Shown here one piece after another: positions 9,677 through 18,255 of a stretch of DNA of 64,000 nt; the first letter of the stretch is position 1, and each line of letters begins with the position of its first letter. The notes under the pieces were generated by a model that did not search any database, was not told the origin of the DNA, and saw nothing but the letters and a program-made list of their open reading frames with translations. This DNA is from Candidatus Methylomirabilis sp. (lineage in GTDB: Bacteria > Methylomirabilota > Methylomirabilia > Methylomirabilales > Methylomirabilaceae), in assembly GCF_028716865.1 (NCBI RefSeq), contig NZ_JAQUOY010000014.1:1-64000 (forward strand), written 5' to 3'. Both the position numbers and the translations under genes were made by a program.

Positions 9677-10154
9677 TACGCCGTTGCCTGAAAAGTCCAG
9701 CCTCTCGACACTGGCGCGACCCCTCGCGTAAACCCAAGAAGGAGTCGAATCGGCCGAACTGCGCCGCCACTCTTATACTGGTCAAGCTCACAAGGCAACT
9801 CGCCATGCGCATTCTGCCAAGCAAGAGACGGCAGATATCCTCGCAAGCTTGCGGGAAGGACACTGGCATCTCGATATCTGCAGCAGGCAACTCTCGCACG
9901 AAACTCGCACTAGTGACGATAAGCATTGAAAGTTTTCATTACGTCATAGATAATGATGGGCACTCAAGCTAATGAATAGACCTGCCTGCCCCCGCCTCGA
10001 ATAGAAAACGTTGCATTATATACAAGACCTGGGATCTTTTACAATAAGAAAGTGAGTTGAGCTTAAGCGTGGCATTGACACAGCAACCCCTCTGCGGTAC
10101 AGGGGTATTGGATCAGAGCTTCGCAACCCGTATACCAACCGGGAATCTCTTATC
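9677..10154. promoter_or_regulatory. divergent intergenic region between ceramide operon and ceramide synthase gene
   Basis: No convincing gene was seen in these 478 bases. Promoter-like boxes for the rightward gene are TTGACA at 10075-10080, and TTGGAT at 10108-10113 with TATACC at 10131-10136 (17-base spacer). A short inverted repeat ACCCCT/AGGGGT at 10086-10106 lies between them and could be an operator. The leftward promoter for the operon was not resolved. The divergent arrangement would allow both halves of the pathway to be controlled from one region. Confidence 0.4.
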
Positions 10155-11297
10155 ATGCGAGCAGCGCTCGAACCTGTACGCATCGAACCGATAAACGGAT
10201 CGCGGGACCTTCGACGGTTCATTCGCGTCCCCTGGTCGGTCTACGTCGATGATCCCGCATGGGTCCCTCACCTGTTTCTCGAGCGACAGGAACAGTTTTC
10301 TCGGCGTCACCCGTACTTCGCCCACGCGCACTGCTGCTTCTGGCTCGCCTACCGTGGGATGAAGCCTGTCGGCCGGATCAGCGCTCAGATTGATGCGTTA
10401 CACGAGGCGCGGCATCAAGATGCCACCGGATTTTTCGGCCTGCTCGAAGCCGAGGACGAGGCAGAAACGTTTCACGCGCTGTTGAGTACGGCGGAGACCT
10501 GGCTGCGTGACCAAGGGATGGTGCGCATCCGCGGCCCATTCAACCTGTCGATCAACCAGGAGTGTGGGTTGCTCGTGGAGGGGTTCGATACACCTCCGAT
10601 GATCATGATGGGCCATGCCCGTCCGTACTATGCAGATCGGCTCGCGGCCGAGGGATATCAGGGCGTGAAGGACCTGTTGGCCTATCATATTGTCACCCAT
10701 TTCACACCTCCAGCACTCATGCGGACCGTTTTGAACCGAGTTGCAGGCGTCGCACGAATCCGGCCGTTGCGCCGGTCATGCCTGAGCGAAGAGCTCAATA
10801 TTCTTCGAGAGATTTACGAAGATGCGTGGTCGGCCAACTGGGGCTTCATTCCCTTCACAGAGGAGGAGTTTCGCCACCTCGGATACAGCCTGCGACTGCT
10901 GGTTGAGGACGAGTACGTACAGATTGCGGAAGTGGATGGGGAGCCGGCCGCGATGATCGTCGCCTTTCCGAATGTCAATGAGGCAATAGCCGATCTTGAC
11001 GGACGTCTATTCCCGCTCGGCTGGCTCAAGCTCTTGTGGCGGCTTAAGGTCAAGCAGCCGAAAACGGCCCGCGTCGCCCTGATGGGTGTGCGCAAGCGTT
11101 TTCAGGCGAGCGCGCTGGGAAGTGCGCTCGCTTTCATGCTCATCGATGCCGTGCGCGGCCATGGCATCAGGCGTGGAGTCCAGGCGGTTGAGCTTTCCTG
11201 GGTGCTGGAGGATAACAGACCGATGCGAAATATGCTGAGCATGATCGGGGGGGTTCCCTACAAACGCTACCGAATCTATGAAAAGGCACTGAGATAA
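10155..11297 (+). CDS. GNAT-fold N-acyltransferase, candidate bacterial ceramide synthase (bCerS)
   Basis: The 380-residue protein belongs to a large-GNAT family usually annotated as N-acetyltransferase. It has WSVYVDDPAWVPHLFLER near the N terminus, then PVGRISAQID, IRGPFNLSINQECGLLV and FDTPPMIMMGH. The C-terminal half carries a second acyltransferase-like region ending ELSWVLEDNRPMRNML. In Caulobacter a GNAT-family protein near the spt operon is the N-acyltransferase that converts 3-ketosphinganine to the N-acyl product. The gene diverges from the spt operon here, and its family resemblance is recalled rather than aligned. No Shine-Dalgarno site is obvious before the ATG. Confidence 0.72.
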   Translation: MRAALEPVRIEPINGSRDLRRFIRVPWSVYVDDPAWVPHLFLERQEQFSRRHPYFAHAHCCFWLAYRGMKPVGRISAQIDALHEARHQDATGFFGLLEAEDEAETFHALLSTAETWLRDQGMVRIRGPFNLSINQECGLLVEGFDTPPMIMMGHARPYYADRLAAEGYQGVKDLLAYHIVTHFTPPALMRTVLNRVAGVARIRPLRRSCLSEELNILREIYEDAWSANWGFIPFTEEEFRHLGYSLRLLVEDEYVQIAEVDGEPAAMIVAFPNVNEAIADLDGRLFPLGWLKLLWRLKVKQPKTARVALMGVRKRFQASALGSALAFMLIDAVRGHGIRRGVQAVELSWVLEDNRPMRNMLSMIGGVPYKRYRIYEKALR

Positions 11298-11380
11298 GGA
11301 GTGGACTGCCGTTGATCCCGATTGCCCTCGTTTGTCATCGTCGGGCCGGCTGTTCAACCTTGTCCTCTGAAACAGTACGC

Positions 11381-11410
11381 TTGTATAGCTTACCGATCGT
11401 GCGGTAATAT
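11381..11410 (+). promoter_or_regulatory. putative sigma-70-type promoter directly before the nucleotidyltransferase
   Basis: TTGTAT at 11381-11386 and TAATAT at 11405-11410 are separated by 18 bases. The predicted transcription start lies about at the ATG (11419), and no ribosome-binding site is visible, so the message may be leaderless. Confidence 0.5.
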
Positions 11411-11418
11411 GGCTCCTC

Positions 11419-12216
11419 ATGAAACAGCAACGAATCGAAAAAGCCATTATTCTTAGCGCCGGCAGCGGACGGCGCTTGCTGTCTCTCACCGCAGAGTTAC
11501 CCAAGTGCCTTCTCCCTGTAGATGCCGACCATCCGGTGCTCGAACTGCAACTGCGTATGCTGGCGCAGTGCGGTATTCAGCATGTTACCGTTATGGTGGG
11601 TTTTGGCGCCAAAAAGGTTGAGCGCTTCCTTGCCACCCATCCCATAGAGAATCTTGAGGTTCACACCCGTTACAACCCTTTCTTTAGGACTACCAACACT
11701 CTGGTCACATGCTGGCTGGCGATTCCAGAAATGACAAAGGACTTTATGCTGCTTAACGGCGATACTCTTTTTGAGGTGGAAGTCCTACGTCGCGTGCTCA
11801 CCTCCGACAAGGGGCCTGTGACTTTGGCCATCGACCAAAAGGCAGAGTACGATAAGGACGATATGAAGATAGTGTTGGACAGCGACGGACAACTTAAAGC
11901 GGTGGGGAAGGTGCTGGCGACGTCTAAGATCGATGGCGAGTCGATTGGCCTTATGGTGTTTAGAAACAAAGGGGTGGAGGCCTTTCGGGCCGCATTGGAT
12001 ACGGCTATACGGGATCCTGCGAACCTACGTAAGTGGTATCACGACGTCATCAGCACTATGGCTGGTTCGTTGTTGGTAGGGACCGAGTTCATTGAGGGAC
12101 TCTGGTGGACGGAAATTGACACACCAAAAGACTTTGCGAAGGCACGCTCATATTTCGTCCGCGAGCAGGCGGTACCTGAACGAACAACGGTGTTCTCATC
12201 GGTAGGAGATTCTTAG
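11419..12216 (+). CDS. LicC/COG1213-type cytidylyl- or sugar nucleotidyltransferase
   Basis: The 265-residue protein has the nucleotidyltransferase signature AIILSAGSGRRLLSLTAELP with PKCLLPV, then YNPFFRTTNTL, a hallmark of phosphocholine or inositol-phosphate cytidylyltransferases, and LLNGDTLF with the metal-binding aspartate. It would couple a phosphorylated alcohol to CMP (or a sugar to a nucleotide). Two CDP-alcohol phosphatidyltransferase genes lie nearby, so production of a CDP-activated head group for ceramide is a reasonable proposal. It follows the bCerS candidate on the same strand by 121 bases. Its stop overlaps the convergent GT4 stop by four bases. Confidence 0.75.
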   Translation: MKQQRIEKAIILSAGSGRRLLSLTAELPKCLLPVDADHPVLELQLRMLAQCGIQHVTVMVGFGAKKVERFLATHPIENLEVHTRYNPFFRTTNTLVTCWLAIPEMTKDFMLLNGDTLFEVEVLRRVLTSDKGPVTLAIDQKAEYDKDDMKIVLDSDGQLKAVGKVLATSKIDGESIGLMVFRNKGVEAFRAALDTAIRDPANLRKWYHDVISTMAGSLLVGTEFIEGLWWTEIDTPKDFAKARSYFVREQAVPERTTVFSSVGDS

Positions 12217-13379
12217 CGCTTGGGCCGGCCACCCAGATCAAGCAACACTTGCAGATATTGGTCAGTAGCACGGTCCACAGAAAACATGGCAGCCTGTGCG
12301 CGTAGCCTCTCCGGGTCTGGCGGCCTCTCCAGCACCGAGAGAATGGCCTCAGTCAGCGCCGCGTCGTCCCCCACCGGTACCAGCGGGCCGTAGGCGCCGC
12401 CGTCCAGGATCTCCGCCGGGCCGCTCGGGCAGTCCGTACTCACCACCGGACAGCCACAGGCCATGGCTTCAATCAGCACGCCGGGGAGCCCTTCCCAGGC
12501 CGAAGATAATACGAAGACCGAGGCCCGCATCATGTAGGGAAAGGGATTCGGCATAAACCCCGGCAGGGCCACATCGGAGGCTACGCCAAGATCCCGTGCT
12601 AATGCCTCTAATGTTGGGCGTTCTTGCCCCTCCCCCAGAATAATGAGCCGTGCCTTCCGCACCTCCCGGACTCGGGCAAAGGCCTTCAGCAGAGTCGGGA
12701 AATCTTTTTGAGTTGCAAGCCTCCCCACTGCCAACAATACTGGCGGGCTGCCTGGCGCAAACCAGGGATGGTCCAATGGGGCGCGCATCTTCTCTTGCAG
12801 CTCAGGCGTCACCACAGGATTATAGATCGTGGTGATGGACTCACGCGGCAGATTTGTAACACGAGCAACGTCATCCGCAACGCCATCCGATACAGCGATA
12901 ATGGCGTCGGCCCAGGGATAGAAGCGGCCTGCCAGTTGCGGTCGGAAGAGTGTTGTTTTCCCGTGTGCGTATGTGGCGGGTGGGCGCAGAGAGTTGCTGA
13001 CCCTCACCACTAACCTTGTTCGGGCGCGGGCAAGATACCGCGCCCACAAGGCAGCATCATTGACATGGTTCGCTGCTGACAGCACAACATCCGGCTGTTC
13101 GTGTCGTAGGTAGCTTGCCAAAGCTGCGACGCTCGCTAATGCCCATCGGGACTTATTCATTGCTGCCCATGGCAAGTGCCTCCAGCGGTGATCGAGGGCC
13201 ACCAGGCGCACCAAGGGAGAGAGTTCCTGGTAAAGAGTACCTTGTGAACAGGCCACCACAAGATCAACCTTGTGGCCTCGAGTAGCAAAGGCGTGGGCAA
13301 GGGTCAGCGTACGCCGCTCTGATCCGCTTCCAGAGAGGCCGTAGACGAATACGGCCAGGTGCCTGCTATCTTTATTCAT
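12213..13379 (-). CDS. family 4 glycosyltransferase (copy 1 of tandem pair)
   Basis: The 388-residue GT-B enzyme shows an N-terminal acceptor domain (GLSGSGSERRTLTLAHAF) and a C-terminal GT4 domain. The latter has LLAVGRLATQKDFPTLLKAF, LGEGQERPTLEALA and the SAWEGLPGVLIEAMACGCPV retaining-GT4 E-x7-E motif. It is a near-duplicate of the upstream gene at 13372-14544, and both share long identical blocks in the C-terminal half. It overlaps that gene by eight bases, so the two are translationally linked. GT4 enzymes add sugars from nucleotide donors to lipids or glycans. The acceptor is not known. Confidence 0.88.
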   Translation of the reverse strand: MNKDSRHLAVFVYGLSGSGSERRTLTLAHAFATRGHKVDLVVACSQGTLYQELSPLVRLVALDHRWRHLPWAAMNKSRWALASVAALASYLRHEQPDVVLSAANHVNDAALWARYLARARTRLVVRVSNSLRPPATYAHGKTTLFRPQLAGRFYPWADAIIAVSDGVADDVARVTNLPRESITTIYNPVVTPELQEKMRAPLDHPWFAPGSPPVLLAVGRLATQKDFPTLLKAFARVREVRKARLIILGEGQERPTLEALARDLGVASDVALPGFMPNPFPYMMRASVFVLSSAWEGLPGVLIEAMACGCPVVSTDCPSGPAEILDGGAYGPLVPVGDDAALTEAILSVLERPPDPERLRAQAAMFSVDRATDQYLQVLLDLGGRPKR

Positions 13380-14544
13380 GCGAGATAGTGTTCTTCGGTT
13401 GCTCTCCTCTGCATGGCCCCAGCAACAGCTCCAGATAGCGGTCGGCGGTATGATCCACGGAGAACAGGGCTGCCCTCGTGCGCAATCGGTTCGGATCCGG
13501 CGGCCTCTTCAGCACAGAAAGGATAGCCTCAGCCAGCGCTGCATCGTCCCCCACTGGCACTAGTGGGCCGTAGGCACCGCCGTCCAGGATCTCGGCTGGA
13601 CCGCTCGGGCAGTCCGTACTCACCACCGGACAGCCGCAGGCCATGGCTTCGGCCACAACGTTGCCGAACCCTTCCCAAGCGGAGGACAGCACAAAAACCG
13701 AGGCTCGTACCATGTAGGGGAAGGGATTGAGCACAAAACCCGGCAGGGCCACATCAGCGGCCACGCCTAGTTGTCGCGCCAGCCTCTCCAACTTCGTCCG
13801 CTTCTTTCCCTCCCCGAGGATGACGAGCCGCGCCGGACGTATCGCCCGCACCCGGGCAAAGGCCTTGAGCAGGGTCGGAAAATCTTTTTGAGCTACAAGC
13901 CTCCCCACTGCCAACAACACCGGCGGGCTGCCTGGCGCAAACCAGGGGTGGTCCAATGGAGCGCGCATCTTCTCTTGCAGCTCAGGCGTCACCACAGGAT
14001 TATAGATCATTGCGATGCGCTCACGTGGCAACCCTGTGACGCGAGCAACGTCATCTGCCACACCATTCGAAATGGAGATAATGGCGTCAGCCCAAGGATA
14101 GAAGTGTCGTGCTTGCCAGAGTTCAAACCGTTTTTGTATGTTCACAGCGGGTCGGGACAGATGGGTGCCGATCCTTATGACCAACTTTGTTCGGACGCGG
14201 GTGAGAGCGCGCGCCCACGGGGCGATGACATTGACGAGATGGCAACATGACAGCAAGACCGCCGGCCGCTCGCGTCGTAGATAGCGCGCCAAAGCTGGTA
14301 TGCTCGCCAAGGTCCAGGGGCCTTTCTTAACCCATGGCAAGTACGTCCACCACGGATCGAGGGCCACCAGGCGCACCAAAGGCGATATTTCCTGGCGAGG
14401 TGGATCTTGTGAGCGCACCACCACAAGATCCACCTTGTGACCCCGAGCCGCGAAGGCGTGAGCCAGGGTCATCATCCGCTGCTGTGCCCCTCCTCCAGAC
14501 AGGCTGAGAATAAACAGCGCCAGGTGCCGGTGATCTTCGGCCAT
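13372..14544 (-). CDS. family 4 glycosyltransferase (copy 2 of tandem pair)
   Basis: The 390-residue GT-B glycosyltransferase has SLSGGGAQQRMMTLAHAF at the N terminus and VLLAVGRLVAQKDFPTLLKAF, LGEGKKRTKLERLA and SSAWEGFGNVVAEAMACGCP in the C-terminal domain. It resembles the downstream paralogue throughout. The middle (NPVVTPELQEKMRAPLDHPW) is identical between copies, while the N-terminal acceptor half has diverged. This pattern suggests duplication followed by specialisation of acceptor binding. It follows the GT2 gene at 14569 by 24 bases in the same transcription unit. Confidence 0.88.
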   Translation of the reverse strand: MAEDHRHLALFILSLSGGGAQQRMMTLAHAFAARGHKVDLVVVRSQDPPRQEISPLVRLVALDPWWTYLPWVKKGPWTLASIPALARYLRRERPAVLLSCCHLVNVIAPWARALTRVRTKLVIRIGTHLSRPAVNIQKRFELWQARHFYPWADAIISISNGVADDVARVTGLPRERIAMIYNPVVTPELQEKMRAPLDHPWFAPGSPPVLLAVGRLVAQKDFPTLLKAFARVRAIRPARLVILGEGKKRTKLERLARQLGVAADVALPGFVLNPFPYMVRASVFVLSSAWEGFGNVVAEAMACGCPVVSTDCPSGPAEILDGGAYGPLVPVGDDAALAEAILSVLKRPPDPNRLRTRAALFSVDHTADRYLELLLGPCRGEQPKNTISHE

Positions 14545-14568
14545 GTTAGTTCATAACCCCAAGCAACA

Positions 14569-15606
14569 CTAGGTCTCCCACAGAGGGCGTCTGAAAACAA
14601 AAAAGAACAGATTCTGCTTTAAGCTTGCCAGGGCTCCTCTGCTCAACGGCGAGCGCCAGAAGTGTTTCCACGCTGCCCACCCCATGCCGCCCGAAGCACG
14701 CCAGCACGCGGTAACCCATAGCTGGCCCACCAGCCTGGCAAACGCCTCTGTGGGATAGCGCAGGACGCGGCGGTTGACCTTCTGCAGCTTTTGCAACCAA
14801 GCGTCGGCCCATTCCAGATACTCTCGGTCCGGCGCGAACTGCAACTTAGTCATGCGGGGGAGAACAAAGTGACGCTCTAAGTCGGTCACGGTAAACGTGA
14901 CCCCAAGCTCAGTAAGCTGTGCGCTCGCGATCTCCTGGTTCTTAGCCTTCATCAACTGTGCCTTCTCACGCCCAAGGTTACCCGCGTGTGTCCTGCGATG
15001 CACGAGGGTCTCTGGCAGGTTGCCGAGTTTAGAGTTCTTGGCAACACGCACAAACAGGTCAAAGTCTTCGCAAACCGCGTACTGTTCGCGGTACCGATAC
15101 TCCCGCAAGACGGCGGTCCTGGCCATGATCGAAGAGTTGCAAAGACTACATCGAAACAACAGCCGCGATTGCAACTCTCCTGGCGAGACAAATCGTCTCT
15201 TATCCCTGCTCAAGGATCGGCCGTTCTCATCCATCTCCGTCGCCCAGGCCCCCACCACCGCAAAGTCTTTGTGGCGGTCAAGAAAGGCTACCTGTTTCTC
15301 CAGCCGGCGCGGATAGGCCCAGTCATCACTGTCCAGCATGGCGATGTACTCCCCACGGGCCAGATCAATGCCCCTGTTGCGCGTCCTCGGTATACCGAGG
15401 TTCTGCTCATTGCACACCAGCCGCACACGGGAGTCCGTCGTATACGTCCGCAGGATCTCCACGCTGCCGTCAGTGGAGGCGTCGTCGATGAGGAGGAGTT
15501 CGAAGTCGATGAAGCTCTGGGCAAGGATGCTCTCGATTGCTGTGGCGACATACCTCTCGCGGTTATAGACCGGGATCAGGACGGTGACTCGAGGTGAGGT
15601 GCCCAT
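14569..15606 (-). CDS. family 2 glycosyltransferase (copy 1, shares identical 5' end with copy 2)
   Basis: The 345-residue GT-A enzyme starts MGTSPRVTVLIPVYNRERYV, with the nucleotide-binding DDASTDGSVEIL region and the DXD-like MLDSDDWAYPRRLEKQ. It likely acts on the cytoplasmic face to add a sugar. Its first 134 residues are identical to those of the gene at 15668-16705. The DNA match covers about 404 bases (15204-15607), after which the two genes diverge to moderate similarity. This points to recent gene conversion or unequal recombination rather than an old duplication. The C-terminal part sets acceptor preference in this family, so the two probably have different targets. Confidence 0.87.
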   Translation of the reverse strand: MGTSPRVTVLIPVYNRERYVATAIESILAQSFIDFELLLIDDASTDGSVEILRTYTTDSRVRLVCNEQNLGIPRTRNRGIDLARGEYIAMLDSDDWAYPRRLEKQVAFLDRHKDFAVVGAWATEMDENGRSLSRDKRRFVSPGELQSRLLFRCSLCNSSIMARTAVLREYRYREQYAVCEDFDLFVRVAKNSKLGNLPETLVHRRTHAGNLGREKAQLMKAKNQEIASAQLTELGVTFTVTDLERHFVLPRMTKLQFAPDREYLEWADAWLQKLQKVNRRVLRYPTEAFARLVGQLWVTACWRASGGMGWAAWKHFWRSPLSRGALASLKQNLFFFVFRRPLWET

Positions 15607-15607
15607 A
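15204..15607. repeat. direct repeat, left copy (5' end of GT2 gene 1)
   Basis: Read by eye, this stretch matches 16303-16706 base for base at an offset of 1099. It spans the first 134 codons of one GT2 gene including its start codon. Sequence on both sides differs between copies. The sharp borders suggest a recent conversion event. Confidence 0.85.
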
Positions 15608-15667
15608 TCAAAGACCTTCTACTCTCGCACTGTTCATAACGGGTCAGCACGCCGGCCTGACCGTGCG

Positions 15668-16705
15668 TCAGATATCCCGAGGTAGGTGTCTGAAAGCCAG
15701 CAAGAGAAGATACATCCTCATCCTCGACCACCCCTCTTTGCTCAACGGCGACTGCCAGAAGTATTTCCAGGCACTCCAACCCATACCGGTCATGGTATGC
15801 CAGCACACCACAAACCATATCTCGCCCACCATCTGTGCCAACGGACGTTCGGGATAACGCAAGGCATGTTGATTGGCCGCTTGCAGCTTGAGCAACCAGG
15901 CGTTGGCCCACTCGAGATACGTACGGTCAGGGGTCGACTGTACTCTGTCCATGCGCAGCAGGAGAAAGTGTCGTTCCAGGTCGGCAGGGGTGAACTCAAC
16001 ACCCAGCTCGGCAAGCTGAGCACTCACAATTTCCAGGTGTTTCTCCTTCACCACCTGCGCCTTTTCACGTGTAATGCCGCTGGCATGCACCCTGCGACAC
16101 AGCAGGATGTTGGGCAGATTGCCGAGCTTATATTTTCTGGCAAGGCGAACAAACAGGTCAACGTCTTCGCAAACTGCGTACTGTTCGCGGTACCGATACT
16201 CCCGTAAGACGGCGGTCCTGGCCATGATCGAAGAATGGTGATGACAGTAGCTAAACAGCAGCCGTGACTGCAACTCTCCTGGTAAGACAGGCAATATTTT
16301 GACCCTGCTCAAGGATCGGCCGTTCTCATCCATCTCCGTCGCCCAGGCCCCCACCACCGCAAAGTCTTTGTGGCGGTCAAGAAAGGCTACCTGTTTCTCC
16401 AGCCGGCGCGGATAGGCCCAGTCATCACTGTCCAGCATGGCGATGTACTCCCCACGGGCCAGATCAATGCCCCTGTTGCGCGTCCTCGGTATACCGAGGT
16501 TCTGCTCATTGCACACCAGCCGCACACGGGAGTCCGTCGTATACGTCCGCAGGATCTCCACGCTGCCGTCAGTGGAGGCGTCGTCGATGAGGAGGAGTTC
16601 GAAGTCGATGAAGCTCTGGGCAAGGATGCTCTCGATTGCTGTGGCGACATACCTCTCGCGGTTATAGACCGGGATCAGGACGGTGACTCGAGGTGAGGTG
16701 CCCAT
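15668..16705 (-). CDS. family 2 glycosyltransferase (copy 2)
   Basis: The start is set at the ATG at 16705 because the identical paralogue starts at the same codon and the repeat border lies one base upstream of it; the frame stays open upstream to 16768. The protein has the same GT-A N terminus as copy 1 (VTVLIPVYNRERYVATAIES, MLDSDDWAYPRR) and a diverged C-terminal half (VKILPVLPGELQSRLLF, then EYRYREQYAVCEDVDLFVRL). The upstream CDP-alcohol transferase stop lies inside this gene's 5' end (31-base overlap). The product probably adds a sugar in the same glycan or glycolipid pathway. Confidence 0.86.
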   Translation of the reverse strand: MGTSPRVTVLIPVYNRERYVATAIESILAQSFIDFELLLIDDASTDGSVEILRTYTTDSRVRLVCNEQNLGIPRTRNRGIDLARGEYIAMLDSDDWAYPRRLEKQVAFLDRHKDFAVVGAWATEMDENGRSLSRVKILPVLPGELQSRLLFSYCHHHSSIMARTAVLREYRYREQYAVCEDVDLFVRLARKYKLGNLPNILLCRRVHASGITREKAQVVKEKHLEIVSAQLAELGVEFTPADLERHFLLLRMDRVQSTPDRTYLEWANAWLLKLQAANQHALRYPERPLAQMVGEIWFVVCWHTMTGMGWSAWKYFWQSPLSKEGWSRMRMYLLLLAFRHLPRDI

Positions 16706-16706
16706 A
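16303..16706. repeat. direct repeat, right copy (5' end of GT2 gene 2)
   Basis: This is the partner of 15204-15607. It begins at the shared CCCTGCTC and ends at the start codon region. It also supplies the last codons of the CDP-alcohol transferase gene (ending WAPHLESPS), whose original 3' end may have been replaced. Confidence 0.85.
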
Positions 16707-18165
16707 CCCTCTCGGACGGGAGTTGAAACTTCTTTATGGTGAAAAAATATTGAGCGCCTAATGGCCACGCGTACGTCACCAGCATCCAGAAAAGAACATT
16801 TTTATAGCCAAGAAATGTTAAGAGAAAAATGTAAAACGTTCGAATGTCGCCTTTGATGAACGGCTGAATTTTTTGGAAGAATTTTAACCAGGCACTTTTC
16901 TGTGTTTTCAAGAAATCTACACCCATGGCTTGATGGCTGACATAGCCTGCTCGGCGCAGAAAGCGGTTATGAAAGACTACCGCCGTGCAATACCAAGCAC
17001 ACGTTACGACAGCAGCAAACACATAATTCAGCCCTTGTTGAGATTCGCGATACAGCGCAATTGTCAAAAAAGTAAAAGGAAGGCCGAATCGTAGATCGTC
17101 AATCAGCATATCGAATCGACCTCCGGCCTCCGATTCATAATTGCGCACGCGCGCCGTCTCACCATCGCACCGGTCTAAAACCCCTGCGGCGAATTGCCAC
17201 ACGATGGCGAATACAATCATCGCCCAGTATCGATTGACTAATAAAAATGAGGAGGACACCAGGAACAAAATAAGCTGGATCATACTGATCGCATTCGGAC
17301 TAAATCCACGGCGAACAAAAAGAAACGTCATCGGTTTGGAAAGTTTGGAATTCACGAGTTTTGAAAATTCCCCGCTGATTTCTTTAAAAGCTATTCTCCA
17401 GAAAAATTCCGTGATCTGCTCTTTACTTTCCTTTCCGGTCACTTTCAGCCACCATGCTTTTTCCAGGAACCCAGTGGTAAGCAAATATTTTTCATTCCAT
17501 CGTTGAACCATTTCAGCGAAGCTCTTGAAAGCTATATGTTGTAAATCCGATCGACGGCAAACGGCAATGTCAGTACTGATGACGCCATGTTGCAACTCGG
17601 CTGAAATCTCGACGGGGCGAGATGCAGCTAAGTCACACGTCGCATTCTGAAAAACGTCTTTGCTTAAAGCAATTTTTGTGAACGCGCTCGTGTTGTGAAA
17701 GATCACTTTGAATTTCTCAGTAAATGGCTCAGCAAACGCAACCTGCCCGGCATTCAGCCAAACATTTTTATAAGCGAACAGCAAAGGCTGTTTCTGTGAA
17801 TGGAATTTCGCAGCCTGATCAAAGAATGTAGGATGTACGATTTTATCCGCTTCGAATATCAAAAATACACCATCCCACTTTCCGACGACACAAGAAATCT
17901 TTTTCGATAGCATTTCATCGGACCGCAATTCCGATACGTCATATTCAAGGGCAATCCGTTTTCGAACCGAAGTTATCATTAATTCAATTTTTTTCCGCTG
18001 ACCGTCGGCGCAGATGATTTTAACCGTTCGTATGCCCGCCTTGGACATGGCTATCAAGGCGCGATTCAAGAGCGTTTCCCCGCCATATACAGAATCGTAC
18101 GTCGCGCCGACGGGTTCTGTATTTAAAGCGATGAGAACCGCTTGCGTAATATATTTACTCATCAT
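16675..18165 (-). CDS. fusion of degenerate nucleotidyltransferase domain and CDP-alcohol phosphatidyltransferase
   Basis: The 496-residue protein has an N-terminal half (residues about 1-230) resembling a nucleotidyltransferase fold. It has GGETLLNRALIAMSKAGIRT but lacks a clear GxGTR loop, so it may be inactive or use an unusual substrate. The membrane C-terminal half has the CDP-alcohol phosphatidyltransferase motif DRCDGETAR, then Gx3Dx3D in AGGRFDMLIDD. It resembles bifunctional CDP-inositol/DIPP-type proteins in layout. It could transfer a phospho-head group from a CDP-alcohol to a lipid such as ceramide. The DNA is visibly AT-rich relative to neighbours. The last residues derive from the GT2 repeat. 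Confidence 0.8.
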   Translation of the reverse strand: MMSKYITQAVLIALNTEPVGATYDSVYGGETLLNRALIAMSKAGIRTVKIICADGQRKKIELMITSVRKRIALEYDVSELRSDEMLSKKISCVVGKWDGVFLIFEADKIVHPTFFDQAAKFHSQKQPLLFAYKNVWLNAGQVAFAEPFTEKFKVIFHNTSAFTKIALSKDVFQNATCDLAASRPVEISAELQHGVISTDIAVCRRSDLQHIAFKSFAEMVQRWNEKYLLTTGFLEKAWWLKVTGKESKEQITEFFWRIAFKEISGEFSKLVNSKLSKPMTFLFVRRGFSPNAISMIQLILFLVSSSFLLVNRYWAMIVFAIVWQFAAGVLDRCDGETARVRNYESEAGGRFDMLIDDLRFGLPFTFLTIALYRESQQGLNYVFAAVVTCAWYCTAVVFHNRFLRRAGYVSHQAMGVDFLKTQKSAWLKFFQKIQPFIKGDIRTFYIFLLTFLGYKNVLFWMLVTYAWPLGAQYFFTIKKFQLPSERVWAPHLESPS

Positions 18166-18255
18166 CCACTAAAACTCCGCAACTCAAAGCATGTTCTTCT
18201 GAAATGTACGAGTAAGGCTTCATCTCAAACCGACCAGCTTGGACCGACAGAACTG

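Noticed and set aside
8924-9691. A 255-codon plus-strand frame opposite the ligase gene
   Set aside because: It is a shadow of the ligase. It has no known motif and is charge-rich as expected from the antisense of a GC-rich gene.
9669-9926. An 85-codon minus-strand frame in the divergent region before the ligase gene
   Set aside because: It has no family resemblance or ribosome site and overlaps the ligase start. It looks like chance openness in GC-rich DNA.
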